The notes: a model not told the origin generated them from the sequence alone. Shown: positions 35,026 through 43,859, counted from the stretch's first letter. The stretch: DNA of 64,000 nt from Micromonospora lupini str. Lupac 08 (GCF_000297395.2 NZ_HF570108.1:6965837-7029836), one strand, 5' to 3'. Translations and numbers: made by a program.

Positions 35026-35514
35026 ATGTCTGCGCCTGTCGAGGATGTGCCGGGGTGGGAGTCTCTCTCGCCGGAGCTGCGGGAGCGGTTCCGGGCAGCC
35101 GACCTGCCTGCCGCGTTGCTCAAACTGGACGACAGCGCCAACTTTCTCCTCGGGCCGGCCCTGACCGAGCAGGACGTGCCGCCGCTGGGCCAGCTTCTGC
35201 GGTTCGGGTACGGCACAGGGTTGTTCGAGGGGGAATTCTGCCTGTCCCTCGCCACGGGTGCGGTCCACCTGATCCGCCCGGATCTTCCGCCGAACTTCGT
35301 GAACTCGACCCTGGACCAGTTCGGCCAGTCGGCGCGGTTGACGTTGCGGTACGAGCGGGATCTGACCGAGGGTGACGTCGATACGTACACGGACGCGGCC
35401 GAGCAGATCCGGGCGGGCATCGCGCGGATCGATCCGGCGGCCGATGAGACCGACACCTATTGGGACAGCCTGTACTACGAGCTGGCCGCCGGGACGTATA
35501 CCAATTTCGAGTGA
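35026..35514 (+). CDS. SUKH-4-like (immunity-type) protein
   Basis: A 162-residue cytosolic protein with no signal peptide. The order LTEQDVPPLGQLLRFGYGTG, LSLATGAVHLIRPDLPPNFV, and NSTLDQFGQSARLTLRYERD fits SUKH-4 proteins: a beta-hairpin with G-x-G, a strand giving the substrate-independent 'V.LI', then 'FVNSTLDQF'. SUKH proteins are mostly immunity partners of secreted nuclease or deaminase toxins. Its neighbour, 195 bases downstream, carries deaminase-like motifs, which strengthens the reading. However, SUKH-4 genes also occur alone in many actinobacteria. Family assignment from memory of the pattern; moderate confidence. Confidence 0.6.
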   Translation: MSAPVEDVPGWESLSPELRERFRAADLPAALLKLDDSANFLLGPALTEQDVPPLGQLLRFGYGTGLFEGEFCLSLATGAVHLIRPDLPPNFVNSTLDQFGQSARLTLRYERDLTEGDVDTYTDAAEQIRAGIARIDPAADETDTYWDSLYYELAAGTYTNFE

Positions 35515-35640
35515 CATGCCGGAAAAGGCGTCGGGGCCGACCACGTTAATATCGACCGTCTAGGATCGCTTCCGTCCGTGACATTCACCGTCACGTTTGT
35601 GGTTGCCCGAATTTGGAGTAGGGCTTCCAGAGCCGATCAC

Positions 35641-35687
35641 TCGCACCGGATGGGAATCCCACGATAGTGGGATTCCGTGTTGTGCGA
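35641..35687 (+). terminator. Strong hairpin ahead of the LPXTG gene
   Basis: A perfect 10-base stem GGAATCCCAC (35653-35662) / 35667-35676 closes the tetraloop GATA. The flanks TCGCAC (35641-35646) and GTGCGA (35682-35687) add an outer 6-base stem. It ends about 20 bases before the start codon at 35709 and just before AAAGGAC (ribosome-binding site), so it may terminate or limit read-through from the SUKH gene or control translation. There is no T run. Confidence 0.6.
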
Positions 35688-35708
35688 GCGGAAAGGACGA
35701 CGGATTTA

Positions 35709-37631
35709 ATGGAGAGAAACACCAGGGCCGCCCGCTGGGGGCGACTGGCGGCGGTCCTGCTCCTGCTCTGCTCGATGGTCGGCCCGCTGCCCGCCGCCCC
35801 GGCATTCGCCGGGCCGACCGTCACCGCATTGCCGGCAGTCGATAGTGGTTGCCCGCCGGCCACCGCCGATGGTCAGGTCGTCTACGGATGCAACGAATTG
35901 AGCCGCCACCTACAGCGGGCTCGCCTGTGGCTGCAGCAGAACAAGCCACCCGGCACCGACGACAAGCTCTTCAAGAACGCCGGCTCCTCCAACTACGCCA
36001 TCGCGAGACTGGCCGACGGCAAGTACATCATCGGGTACAGCGACAACCTCAAGCACTCCGAGGAACGCCTTCTCGACCAGATGAACGGCAAGTCCCAGCG
36101 GATCACCTTCGATCCGGCCACCGGCCGCGTCTCGTACCAGGCGCCCAGGGCCTCGGGCATCGCCGAGGGGTTCTCCGAGTTGGAACCGTGCGACAACAAG
36201 TGCGGCCCGAAACTCAGGAGCGCCGGCGTTCGCGACAAGTTCACCTGGTCCTGGCAGTGGAACGGCCGCGACGGCGACACCAAAGACGACGTCAAGGCAA
36301 TCCGGGACCAGTCCAACAACTCGAAGACCGGGCACAAGACCCTGGCCCTGAGGCAGTTGAAGGCCAACAACGGCCCGGGCCGGATCGACAACCCGGCGAA
36401 CGCACAGAGCGGCATCGGCAAAGCGGTCCAGCGTCAGGCCGGCCCTGGTCGGCCCGGTGGTATCGACTTCTCCTCGGTGCAGTTGCGGTACGTGTCCGAC
36501 GGCACCTCCGGCAACACGTACTCGTTCAAGGCGCCGACCACACCCGGCAAGCCGTCCACCGACGGGACCGGGGCGATCTACGACGCCTACACGGCACTCA
36601 ACGTGTGGATGACCGTTCAGCCGTCGAAGTTCTGGGTGAACCTCAACCCCGACGAGCCGAACCGGATCATCGATGCTGACCTGGCCCAGACCGACGTCGG
36701 CCGTGTGCTGCTGGAGTCCGACCTGACGCTCAAGGAGTCGGGCACCAAACTGATCGATCCCAACTCAGTGGTGGGCAAGCGGTTCTGGGACAGGATGCGG
36801 GCCGCCGGCCTCAGCAAGTTCTGCAAGCGGGACTGGATCGTCCCGAAGCAGGCCACGGTCCGCGAATCAGGCTCGGAGCTCTACATCCTGGAAGCGCCGC
36901 TCGAGGTGAAGAGCGAGGGCGCCGACTTCCAGATGCCCGGGAGTGAGTTCACGTGCCCGGGTGACTCCAAGGCGGCGACCGACATCTACCGTGCGGTGGT
37001 CGTCCCGGAACTCACCCGCCTCGTGAACGAGTCGCCGGAATACACCGACCTACGTCGGGTCTACATCAGCCGGGTCGCCGCCGAGTGGTACCGGAACCGG
37101 TTGGCGAAGGCCGGCACGGCCGAGGACTTCGGGATCGACAGCAACGACGTGGACACGCTTGAGTCCGTCGTGCCGTGGGACCCGAAAGCCCTCTACAACA
37201 AATACCTGAAGCAGTTGAACAGCGTCATCTACACGACGCCGGACGGATTCGTGGTCACGGCCGGTGGGGTGGACTTCACCCAGCCGGTGAAGGTGGACAA
37301 GGTCACCGACACCAACTTCGAGCAGCAGTACCCGGCCCTGCCGGCCGTCGTGCAGAAGTCGCTGGCGGAGGTGACCAGGACGACGGACGCCAAGGACGCC
37401 TTCAACGGTGGCGCCGACCTGGTGCCGGCCGTGATCACGCCCCCGGCCAGCCCGTCGCCGGGTGGCACCGCCAACGGTGGTGACCCGGATGGCGGGGGTG
37501 GCGGGGGTGGCGGCCTGCCGGTCACCGGTGCCCCGCTCTACGGGATCGTCGGGGCGGGTGTCGTGCTGATCGTGGTCGGTCTCCTGGCGCTGTGGCGCAC
37601 CCGACGGGTGCGCTGGGTGGCCAGCCGCTGA
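35709..37631 (+). CDS. Sortase-anchored surface protein with deaminase-like N-terminal domain
   Basis: A 640-residue exported protein. Signal peptide about 1-34 (ends PAAPAFA-G). Residues 60-170 contain NYAIARLADGKYIIGYSD, His116-Ser-Glu118 (KHSEERLL) and ELEPC161-DNK-C165. The HxE plus (T/S)ExxPC...C pattern is that of zinc-dependent deaminases of polymorphic toxin systems: His and two Cys hold zinc, Glu moves the proton. The zinc Cys are three apart, not the common two. Residues ~180-590 are of unknown function. The C terminus is a sortase signal: LPVTG (603-607), a hydrophobic helix, and RTRRVR. The N-terminal location of the domain and wall anchoring are unusual. No sortase gene is in the window. 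GC looks lower than in flanking genes. Confidence 0.7.
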   Translation: MERNTRAARWGRLAAVLLLLCSMVGPLPAAPAFAGPTVTALPAVDSGCPPATADGQVVYGCNELSRHLQRARLWLQQNKPPGTDDKLFKNAGSSNYAIARLADGKYIIGYSDNLKHSEERLLDQMNGKSQRITFDPATGRVSYQAPRASGIAEGFSELEPCDNKCGPKLRSAGVRDKFTWSWQWNGRDGDTKDDVKAIRDQSNNSKTGHKTLALRQLKANNGPGRIDNPANAQSGIGKAVQRQAGPGRPGGIDFSSVQLRYVSDGTSGNTYSFKAPTTPGKPSTDGTGAIYDAYTALNVWMTVQPSKFWVNLNPDEPNRIIDADLAQTDVGRVLLESDLTLKESGTKLIDPNSVVGKRFWDRMRAAGLSKFCKRDWIVPKQATVRESGSELYILEAPLEVKSEGADFQMPGSEFTCPGDSKAATDIYRAVVVPELTRLVNESPEYTDLRRVYISRVAAEWYRNRLAKAGTAEDFGIDSNDVDTLESVVPWDPKALYNKYLKQLNSVIYTTPDGFVVTAGGVDFTQPVKVDKVTDTNFEQQYPALPAVVQKSLAEVTRTTDAKDAFNGGADLVPAVITPPASPSPGGTANGGDPDGGGGGGGGLPVTGAPLYGIVGAGVVLIVVGLLALWRTRRVRWVASR

Positions 37632-37649
37632 TCGCGACGGTTTCCTGAG

Positions 37650-37684
37650 GAAGGCCAGGTGGGAGAAGATCCCACCTGGCCTTC
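37650..37684 (+). terminator. Terminator after the LPXTG gene
   Basis: A perfect 15-base stem GAAGGCCAGGTGGGA (37650-37664) / 37670-37684 closes a 5-base loop GAAGA, starting 18 bases past the stop codon. It insulates the LPXTG gene from the secreted-protein gene that follows. Confidence 0.85.
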
Positions 37685-37906
37685 CCGCTGTCGACCTGGT
37701 GCCGGCTTCGCGCGGGCGGCTGCGCGTGGCGTACCACCGCACCGGGTCGGCACAGGATGCCGAGGGCGTGGCGTAGAAAGATCATCGATCCTTTCGACCA
37801 GCTACCAAGCCAGCCGAAAGGCGGTTGCCGCCCCTCACCATCCAGGGTTTGATGCGCCTGATCATCCGTTCAGTAGCCGGATGGCACACGGGGAGGAACT
37901 TCCACT

Positions 37907-39823
37907 GTGATCAGATCCAGGCGGCGCCGCGCTGCCCTCAGCGCCCTCGCGTTGACGATGGGCGTCAGCGGGCTCAGTCTCATTTCCACCACGAGCGCGG
38001 CCCTCGCGGCACCGCAGCCCGAGAGAACGCCGACCGTTGCGGTGGGCTGGACCGACTCGGCGACGCCGAAGAAGGCGTACCCGTCGGAAGACGGCACCCC
38101 CCTTCCGCTCGGCACCTGGCAGGACGACGCGGGCAAGAGCCACACCTCGCGGGTGTACGTCACCTTCGACCTCTCCGCGTACGAGGGCAAGAAGATCTAC
38201 TCCGGCAAGGTCTTCGTCGACGAGGACAGCGTCGCCGACTGCGGTAAGCGGGCCGTCGAGATCTGGCGCACGAAGCCGGTGACCACGACGCCCACCTGGA
38301 ATCGGTCGCCCAGCCCGATCGTCAAGGTCGCCGAGGACCTGACGCCCACGCAACTCTGCCCCCGTTCCATCACCCTCGACGTGAGCGCGGCGGTGCAGGA
38401 TGCGGTGGCACACCGGCAGCGCAACATCACCTTTGAGATCCGGGTGCCGGAGCAGTTCGAGAGCGACGCCTCCTACGGTCGACGACTCAACGCCTACCGT
38501 GGCGTGCGCATGACCACCCAATACAACTCGGTGCCGCAGATCGACAACGCCCACCTCTACAACGGTGGCCTCCCCTGCACCCAACTGGCGCCCTATCCGC
38601 GCATCGGCGGGTTCGCCAGCGTGTTGCAGGCGGTCGGCTCTGACGCGGACGGCAACGACGAGTGGGCCGTCCGGACCGAGGTCGCCATCTGGCCGAAGGC
38701 CGCGCCGGAAGCCCGGCAGGTGTTCACCGGCGAGCACGGCATCTCCGGCCGGGCCAACACCGTCAACCTGCCCGACGGCTTCCTCACCGACGGCGAGTCG
38801 TACGTCTGGCAGGCCCGGGCGACCGACGGCACCGACACCTCGGCGTGGTCGAAGAAGTGCTTCTTCACCCACGACCGCACCGCGCCCGGCGCACCCACCG
38901 TCACCTCGGCCAACTACCCGGCGGACGGCACCGGCGAACAGGCGCCGGCGGGTGTTCCCGGGACCTTCACCTTCTCCGGTAACGGCAACAAGGACGTCGT
39001 CGGTTTCGAGTACTCCTGGCGCGGTCTGGGCGTCCGCGGCTGCGCGGCCACCGGCGAATACGGTCAACTGGAGTGCCGGAACCCGCTCGACCTGCCGGGA
39101 GCGGTCCGGGCGAACACCCCGGGCGGTTCGGCGACCGTGACGATCAATCCGACCGGTTTCGGAACGCAGACCCTTACCGTCCGCTCCATCGATGCCGCCG
39201 GCAACGTCTCCGGGACCGTCGAGTACCGCACCTTCCTGCCGTGGACCGCTCCCGAGGTGCGGGAAGAGAACGGTCCGCCGCAGTGGGGGCAGGAAGTGGT
39301 GCTGAGGTTCGTTCCGGCTCCCGGTGTCACAGGCGTCCGTGAGTACGAGATCACCCTGGACGGTCGGGCCCCCGAGACGCGGTCCGCGCAGGAGGACGGG
39401 ACGGCCTACTTCAGCTTCGTCTCCACGAACCCGGACGGGCCCCAACTCACGGTACGCAGCCACAGCGACAACGGATTCGTGTCACCGGAGGCGCACTGGT
39501 ACGGGTACTACAGCCCCGGCCCCGGGGTGAAGTCCGACGTCTACTACTCGCCCGACGGCTCGGCGGTTGGCGGGGTGGGTGTCGAGGGCACCTTCACCTT
39601 CTCCCCGCCGGTGGGTTGGACGGACACCAAGGCCTACCGCTACAGCTTCGACGACGCCGAGCCGACCGAGGTAGCGGCCGACGAGAACGGTCGGGCCACG
39701 ATCACCTGGACGCCGACGGCCAGCGGGTACGTGACGCTTACCGTCTACGGCGTCCACGCCGACGGCTCGGTCGGATACGACGCCAACTGGTACTCGTTCG
39801 AGGTGGCGGCCTCCGCCTCCTGA
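37907..39823 (+). CDS. Large secreted protein with DNRLRE-like and Ig-like domains
   Basis: A 638-residue exported protein. GTG 37907 follows GGGGAGG. The signal peptide (RSRRRRAALSALALTMGVSG... AALAAPQ) is cleaved near residue 35. Residues ~45-200 resemble a DNRLRE/CBM-like beta domain (RVYVTFDLSAYEGKKIYSGK, SITLDVSAAVQDAV, ITFEIRVPEQ). The rest consists of about four beta-sandwich units of fibronectin/Ig type (GESYVWQARATDGTDTSAWS, FTFSGNGNKDVVGFEYSW, TLTVRSIDAAGNVSGTVEYR, FTFSPPVGWTDTKAYRYSFD). It has no enzyme motif, membrane anchor or LPXTG, so it is probably released. It follows the LPXTG gene on the same strand but has its own leader. Role may be adhesion or wall association. Confidence 0.7.
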   Translation: MIRSRRRRAALSALALTMGVSGLSLISTTSAALAAPQPERTPTVAVGWTDSATPKKAYPSEDGTPLPLGTWQDDAGKSHTSRVYVTFDLSAYEGKKIYSGKVFVDEDSVADCGKRAVEIWRTKPVTTTPTWNRSPSPIVKVAEDLTPTQLCPRSITLDVSAAVQDAVAHRQRNITFEIRVPEQFESDASYGRRLNAYRGVRMTTQYNSVPQIDNAHLYNGGLPCTQLAPYPRIGGFASVLQAVGSDADGNDEWAVRTEVAIWPKAAPEARQVFTGEHGISGRANTVNLPDGFLTDGESYVWQARATDGTDTSAWSKKCFFTHDRTAPGAPTVTSANYPADGTGEQAPAGVPGTFTFSGNGNKDVVGFEYSWRGLGVRGCAATGEYGQLECRNPLDLPGAVRANTPGGSATVTINPTGFGTQTLTVRSIDAAGNVSGTVEYRTFLPWTAPEVREENGPPQWGQEVVLRFVPAPGVTGVREYEITLDGRAPETRSAQEDGTAYFSFVSTNPDGPQLTVRSHSDNGFVSPEAHWYGYYSPGPGVKSDVYYSPDGSAVGGVGVEGTFTFSPPVGWTDTKAYRYSFDDAEPTEVAADENGRATITWTPTASGYVTLTVYGVHADGSVGYDANWYSFEVAASAS

Positions 39824-39835
39824 CCTGCCGAAACG

Positions 39836-39864
39836 AGGGCGGCCACACACGGTGTGGCCGCCCT
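39836..39864 (+). terminator. Terminator between convergent genes
   Basis: A perfect 13-base stem AGGGCGGCCACAC (39836-39848) / 39852-39864 with a 3-base loop ACG, 13 bases past the secreted-protein stop and 7 bases from the convergent gene end. It can serve both. Confidence 0.85.
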
Positions 39865-39870
39865 TGGCCG

Positions 39871-40344
39871 TCAGTCCTGCCGTTCGGTGCGCTCGATCTC
39901 GGTGAACGCGGCGGCCAGGTAGTCGTCAAACGGCACGTTTGTCGTCGCCAACAGGTCGGCCACCAGCAGTGGAGCATGCCGCGCCAGCGCCGACGCGTCC
40001 GGCGGGGACTCGTCGCCCTCGGGGTCGTAGACACCGAGCGCGCCGGCCAGGAGAACGAGCACGACGTGCGGGTCCACGTCCGAACGCCATCGCGTCGCGC
40101 CCTGCACGCAGCGGGTCAGCACCTGGCGGATGTCGTCGCCGGTCAGCCCATCCGGGTGGCTCTCCTCCAGCAGCAACCGGACCACCCCGCCGAGCACCAG
40201 GCCGCAGCGTTCGTCGACCGCCAGACCAACAACCGCCTCGTCGTACGCCTGACCGTCGCGGGCCTGGGCGGCAGTGACGGCCGCCGTGGCGGTCACCGCG
40301 ATGGCGCGGGCGGTAGCGGGCAGGTGTCGCCAGGTGCCGGTCAT
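39871..40344 (-). CDS. Hypothetical protein, convergent with the secreted-protein gene
   Basis: A 157-residue soluble protein, helix-rich, starting MTGTWRHLPATARAIAVTAT from ATG 40344. No domain recognised. An acidic stretch YDPEGDESPPDAS sits near residue 110. The remaining C-terminal segment (LLVADLLATTNVPFDDYLAA) is amphipathic. It is transcribed away from the divergent MFS gene; the 120-base gap would hold both promoters. Could be a regulator of the exporter, but no helix-turn-helix is evident. Confidence 0.55.
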   Translation of the reverse strand: MTGTWRHLPATARAIAVTATAAVTAAQARDGQAYDEAVVGLAVDERCGLVLGGVVRLLLEESHPDGLTGDDIRQVLTRCVQGATRWRSDVDPHVVLVLLAGALGVYDPEGDESPPDASALARHAPLLVADLLATTNVPFDDYLAAAFTEIERTERQD

Positions 40345-40464
40345 CGGGCCAGCATCGCAGACCCGGCGGACCACTGGATCATCGTGGGGTTGGTCACCTG
40401 GCGGTCCGGGGCGCAGCGGCATCCCTGCAAAACGGTTCGCCTGTCGTCACACCCACCGCACAGA

Positions 40465-41757
40465 ATGCCGAACATGTTGCGTCGAGCCCTGCCCCGTCGT
40501 CCGGAAGCCCGTTGGATCCTCCTCGGCACCCTGCTGTCGGCGATCGGGCGGGGCCTGACCCTGCCGTTCCTCTTCATCTACCTGACCGACGTGCGGGGGC
40601 TCACCGACACCCGCGCCGGTCTGGTGATCGGCTGGTACGGCGTCGTCACCCTGGCGCTGTCGCCGCTGGGTGGGACGCTCATCGACCGGTTCGGCGCACG
40701 CCGGGTGGTGTTGCCGTGCCTGTTGATCGAGGCGGTGGGCACCGGTTCGCTGTCGCTGGTCCACTCGACCGGCTCGGCCCTGCTCGTGATGACTGTTGTC
40801 GCCGTCGGCAGCTCGGCGGTCTGGTCCGGGCAGAACACCATCCTCGCCTCACTTACCGACGACGGTGAGCGGCAACGGGTGTTCGGTCTGAACTTCGCGC
40901 TGCTCAACCTCGGCATCGGCATCGGCGGCATGACCTCCGGCGCGATCGTCGACACGGCACGACCCGGGACCTTCCAGACGGTCTACCTGCTGGACGCCAT
41001 CAGCTACCTGATGCCGGCCCTGATCCTGTTGACCCTGCCCGGCGTCGGCCACCGACTGGGCCACCGCTCAGCCGGCGACGGGTCGTCGAGCGGCGGCTAC
41101 CTGACCGTGCTCCGGGACCGTCCGTTCCGCCGGCTCGTGATCTTCGGCCTGGTCCTCACCACGTGCGGGTACGCCCAGGTCGAGGTCGGCTTCGCCGCGT
41201 ACGCCGTGCGGGTGGCCGAGGTGAACCCCCGGGTGGTGGCCTGGGCGCTCGCGGCCAACACGGTGATGATCGTGCTCGCCCAACTGCTGGTGATCCGACG
41301 GATCGAGGGGCGCAGCCGCACCGGAGCGCTCGCCGTGGTCGGGGCGGTGTTCGCCGTCGCATGGCTCGTCCTCGGCGTCGCCGGCGTGGTCAGCACCGAG
41401 AATGCGCTGGTGGCCGCCCTGTGCGTGGTGGCCTGCTCGGCGATCTTCGGCCTCGGCGAGACGCTGCTGTCGCCGGTGATGCCGGCGCTTACCAACGCGC
41501 TGGCCACCGACGAGCTGCGTGGCCGGTACAACGCCATGAGTTCGATGATCTTCGGAATCAGTGGTGTGATCGGTCCGGTGACCGCCGGCCCGCTCCTCGG
41601 CGCGGCCAACGGCATGGTCTGGGTCGCGGTGGTGGTAGGCGGCTCCCTGGTGGCCTCGCTCATCGCGCTCTCCCTGCGCCGGCTGCTCAGCGCCGAGCAG
41701 GACGGCCTGGCAACCGCCATTCCGGCGCCCCCCACGCCCGCGCCCACGGTCGCCTGA
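40465..41757 (+). CDS. MFS transporter (12 TM)
   Basis: A 430-residue major facilitator with twelve hydrophobic segments. Motif A is between TM2 and TM3 (GGTLIDRFGARRVV). The first helix LLGTLLSAIGRGLTLPFLFI and the later FGLGETLLSPVMPALTNALA look like drug or metabolite exporters of the MdtH/YfmO type. ATG 40465 or the ATG three codons later (40474) are both possible. It has no partner transport genes. The next gene on the other strand is a secreted nucleotidase. Substrate unknown. Confidence 0.82.
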   Translation: MPNMLRRALPRRPEARWILLGTLLSAIGRGLTLPFLFIYLTDVRGLTDTRAGLVIGWYGVVTLALSPLGGTLIDRFGARRVVLPCLLIEAVGTGSLSLVHSTGSALLVMTVVAVGSSAVWSGQNTILASLTDDGERQRVFGLNFALLNLGIGIGGMTSGAIVDTARPGTFQTVYLLDAISYLMPALILLTLPGVGHRLGHRSAGDGSSSGGYLTVLRDRPFRRLVIFGLVLTTCGYAQVEVGFAAYAVRVAEVNPRVVAWALAANTVMIVLAQLLVIRRIEGRSRTGALAVVGAVFAVAWLVLGVAGVVSTENALVAALCVVACSAIFGLGETLLSPVMPALTNALATDELRGRYNAMSSMIFGISGVIGPVTAGPLLGAANGMVWVAVVVGGSLVASLIALSLRRLLSAEQDGLATAIPAPPTPAPTVA

Positions 41758-41811
41758 CCCCGCACCCCGCGCGGGGCCGGGGCAGCGCGGGCGGGCGGTG
41801 GCGGGGACGGG

Positions 41812-41843
41812 TCGGGCCCCGGAGCGGGTGCTCCGGGGCCCGA
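41812..41843 (-). terminator. Terminator between convergent MFS and nucleotidase genes
   Basis: A perfect 14-base stem TCGGGCCCCGGAGC (41812-41825) / 41830-41843 closes a 4-base loop GGGT. It lies 16 bases past the nucleotidase stop (minus strand) and about 55 bases past the MFS stop. Confidence 0.8.
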
Positions 41844-41859
41844 TCGTCGGGGTACGCCG

Positions 41860-43566
41860 TCAGGCGGCGGGGACCTCGGCGGTGGTACGGATGCGGTCGA
41901 GCGCCGGGGCGGAGACCGGCGACTGCGCGGTCAGGTACGCCACGAACGCGTCCAGGTCGATCTGGCCGGTGACCTGGTTGGTTCCGGCGGTGAGGGCGCT
42001 GAAGCCGTCGCCGCCACCGGACAGGAAGTTGTTCACCGTCACCCGGTAGGTGGCGGCGGTGTCGACGACGGTGCCGCCGATGGTGAGGCTGCCCCGGACC
42101 ACCCGGGTGCCGGAGCACGGATCGGCCACGGTGCCGGTGGCACCGTTCGGGTCGACGACGTAGCCCACGGTGGACGACGGGTACAGCGTCTTGCCGGTGA
42201 CGAACTGCTGCTCCAGAACGCAGTAGAGCTGCGCGCCGGTGAGGTCCAACGTCACCAGGTTGTTGGCGAACGGCTGCACCGTGAACGCCTCCTCGTAGGT
42301 GACCGGGCCGGCGTCCAGGTCAGCCCGGACCCCGCCCGGGTTCATGAAGGCGGCGACCGCGTTCTGCTCGTCGTCGGTGGCGGCGAGCTGCGCGTCAGCG
42401 ATCACGTTGCCCAGCGGAGACTCCCCCAGCGTCGTACCGAAGAGGGTTTCCTGGGTCTTGGTGAGCGCCTGGCTGGTCACGCCGACCTGTCGTTCGGCGA
42501 CCGGGCCGAGCACCGTCTTGTACCGGTTGATCAGCTCGGTCTGCTTCGGGTCCTTGGCCACGTCCCGGGTGACCACCACGTTGTTCGCGGCGGCGGAGAG
42601 CACGTCACCGGTCCGACGGTCGATCTTCAGGTCGATGTCGGTGACCAGGCGGCCGAACGAGCTGGCGCTGGTGACCAGCTTGCCGTTGATGTTGCAGTTG
42701 TACGCCTGGTGGGTGTGGCCGCTGACCACCACGTCGATCGACGGGTCCATCCGGTTGGCGATGTCCACGATCGGCCCGGTCATGCCGACGCAGTCGTTGA
42801 TGCCACCGGTCGTCGCCTGCGCGCCGCCCTCGTGCAGCAGCACGACGATCGTCTGCACGCCCTTGCGGCGCAGCTCGCGGGCGTACCGGTTGGCGGTCTC
42901 GGCCTCGTCGGTGAAGGTGAGGCCCGCGACGCCCTGCTGGCTGACGATCTGCGGGGTGCCCTCCAGGGTCATCCCGATGAAGCCGACCTTGACGCCCTGC
43001 ACCTTGTGGATCGCGTACGGCGCCATGAGCGGCCTGCCGGTCGCGGTCTTGAAGGCGTTCGCGGACAGGTACTGGAAGCCGGCGCCCCGGTACGGGGTGC
43101 CGTCGGCACAGCCGTCCACCGGGTGGCAGCCACCGTTCTGGATCCGCAGCAGCTCGGCGGCGCCCTCGTCGAACTCGTGGTTGCCGACGCTGGCGTAGTC
43201 CAGCCCGGCCATGCTCAGCGCCTCGATGGTCGGCTCGTCGTGGAACGCGGCGGAGAGCAGCGGGGATGCGCCGATCAGGTCACCGGCGGCGACCGTGATG
43301 GTGTTCTTCTTCTTGGCGGCGGCGCGCAGCTCGGCCAGGTGGGTCGCGAGGTATTCGACGCCGCCCGCGGTCTGCCCGGCGATGGTGCCGCTGCTTCCGC
43401 TCGGCGGTTCGAGGTTGCCGTGGAAGTCGTTGAGTGCCAGCAGGGTGACGTCGACCGGCTTCGGTCGCGCGTCGGCCTGCTCGGGGGTGGTGGCGACCGC
43501 GCCGAGCGCTGCCACCGCGAGCGCGGTCAGGCCGACAGCGGCCCGACGCATCCCGGGTATGGACAT
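41860..43566 (-). CDS. Secreted bifunctional metallophosphatase/5'-nucleotidase (UshA-like)
   Basis: A 568-residue exported enzyme. The signal peptide (RRAAVGLTALAVAALGAVAT) is cleaved near residue 33. The metallophosphatase domain (about 38-320) has LLALNDFHGNLEP (D-x-H), AAGDLIGASPLL (GD), SVGNHEFDEG (GNH), VVLLHEGG and VVVSGHTHQAY (GHTH). The C-terminal 5'-nucleotidase domain (about 355-540) has GNVIADAQLAA, MNPGGVRADL and the substrate stack FLSGGGDGFSAL. Complete, with no membrane anchor. It frees phosphate and nucleosides from extracellular nucleotides. GAGGAG lies ahead of the ATG. Confidence 0.92.
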   Translation of the reverse strand: MSIPGMRRAAVGLTALAVAALGAVATTPEQADARPKPVDVTLLALNDFHGNLEPPSGSSGTIAGQTAGGVEYLATHLAELRAAAKKKNTITVAAGDLIGASPLLSAAFHDEPTIEALSMAGLDYASVGNHEFDEGAAELLRIQNGGCHPVDGCADGTPYRGAGFQYLSANAFKTATGRPLMAPYAIHKVQGVKVGFIGMTLEGTPQIVSQQGVAGLTFTDEAETANRYARELRRKGVQTIVVLLHEGGAQATTGGINDCVGMTGPIVDIANRMDPSIDVVVSGHTHQAYNCNINGKLVTSASSFGRLVTDIDLKIDRRTGDVLSAAANNVVVTRDVAKDPKQTELINRYKTVLGPVAERQVGVTSQALTKTQETLFGTTLGESPLGNVIADAQLAATDDEQNAVAAFMNPGGVRADLDAGPVTYEEAFTVQPFANNLVTLDLTGAQLYCVLEQQFVTGKTLYPSSTVGYVVDPNGATGTVADPCSGTRVVRGSLTIGGTVVDTAATYRVTVNNFLSGGGDGFSALTAGTNQVTGQIDLDAFVAYLTAQSPVSAPALDRIRTTAEVPAA

Positions 43567-43859
43567 GGAACTCCTCGTGAGAATCGGCGCGTGCGGTGCC
43601 CGGCCTGTGGGTCGACCGGGCCGCCGACCGACGCCGTCGGAAGGGTCGGTCGCGAATGGCGGCGGTTGGGAATCGCCGCCCGCCTCGACAGCCTCTCATC
43701 CGGACGCCGGTCGGTCGAGCCGGGCGGCGGATCGATGCCGTCGATGCAGGCAGCGGGCCAGAGCTGCGGATACGCCACTGCGGGCGCACGGGCCGACGTG
43801 ACCGGTGGTCGATGGCGGACTGCCGGACAAAGTCGGACCCGTGGTCTAGAAAGGACCCG

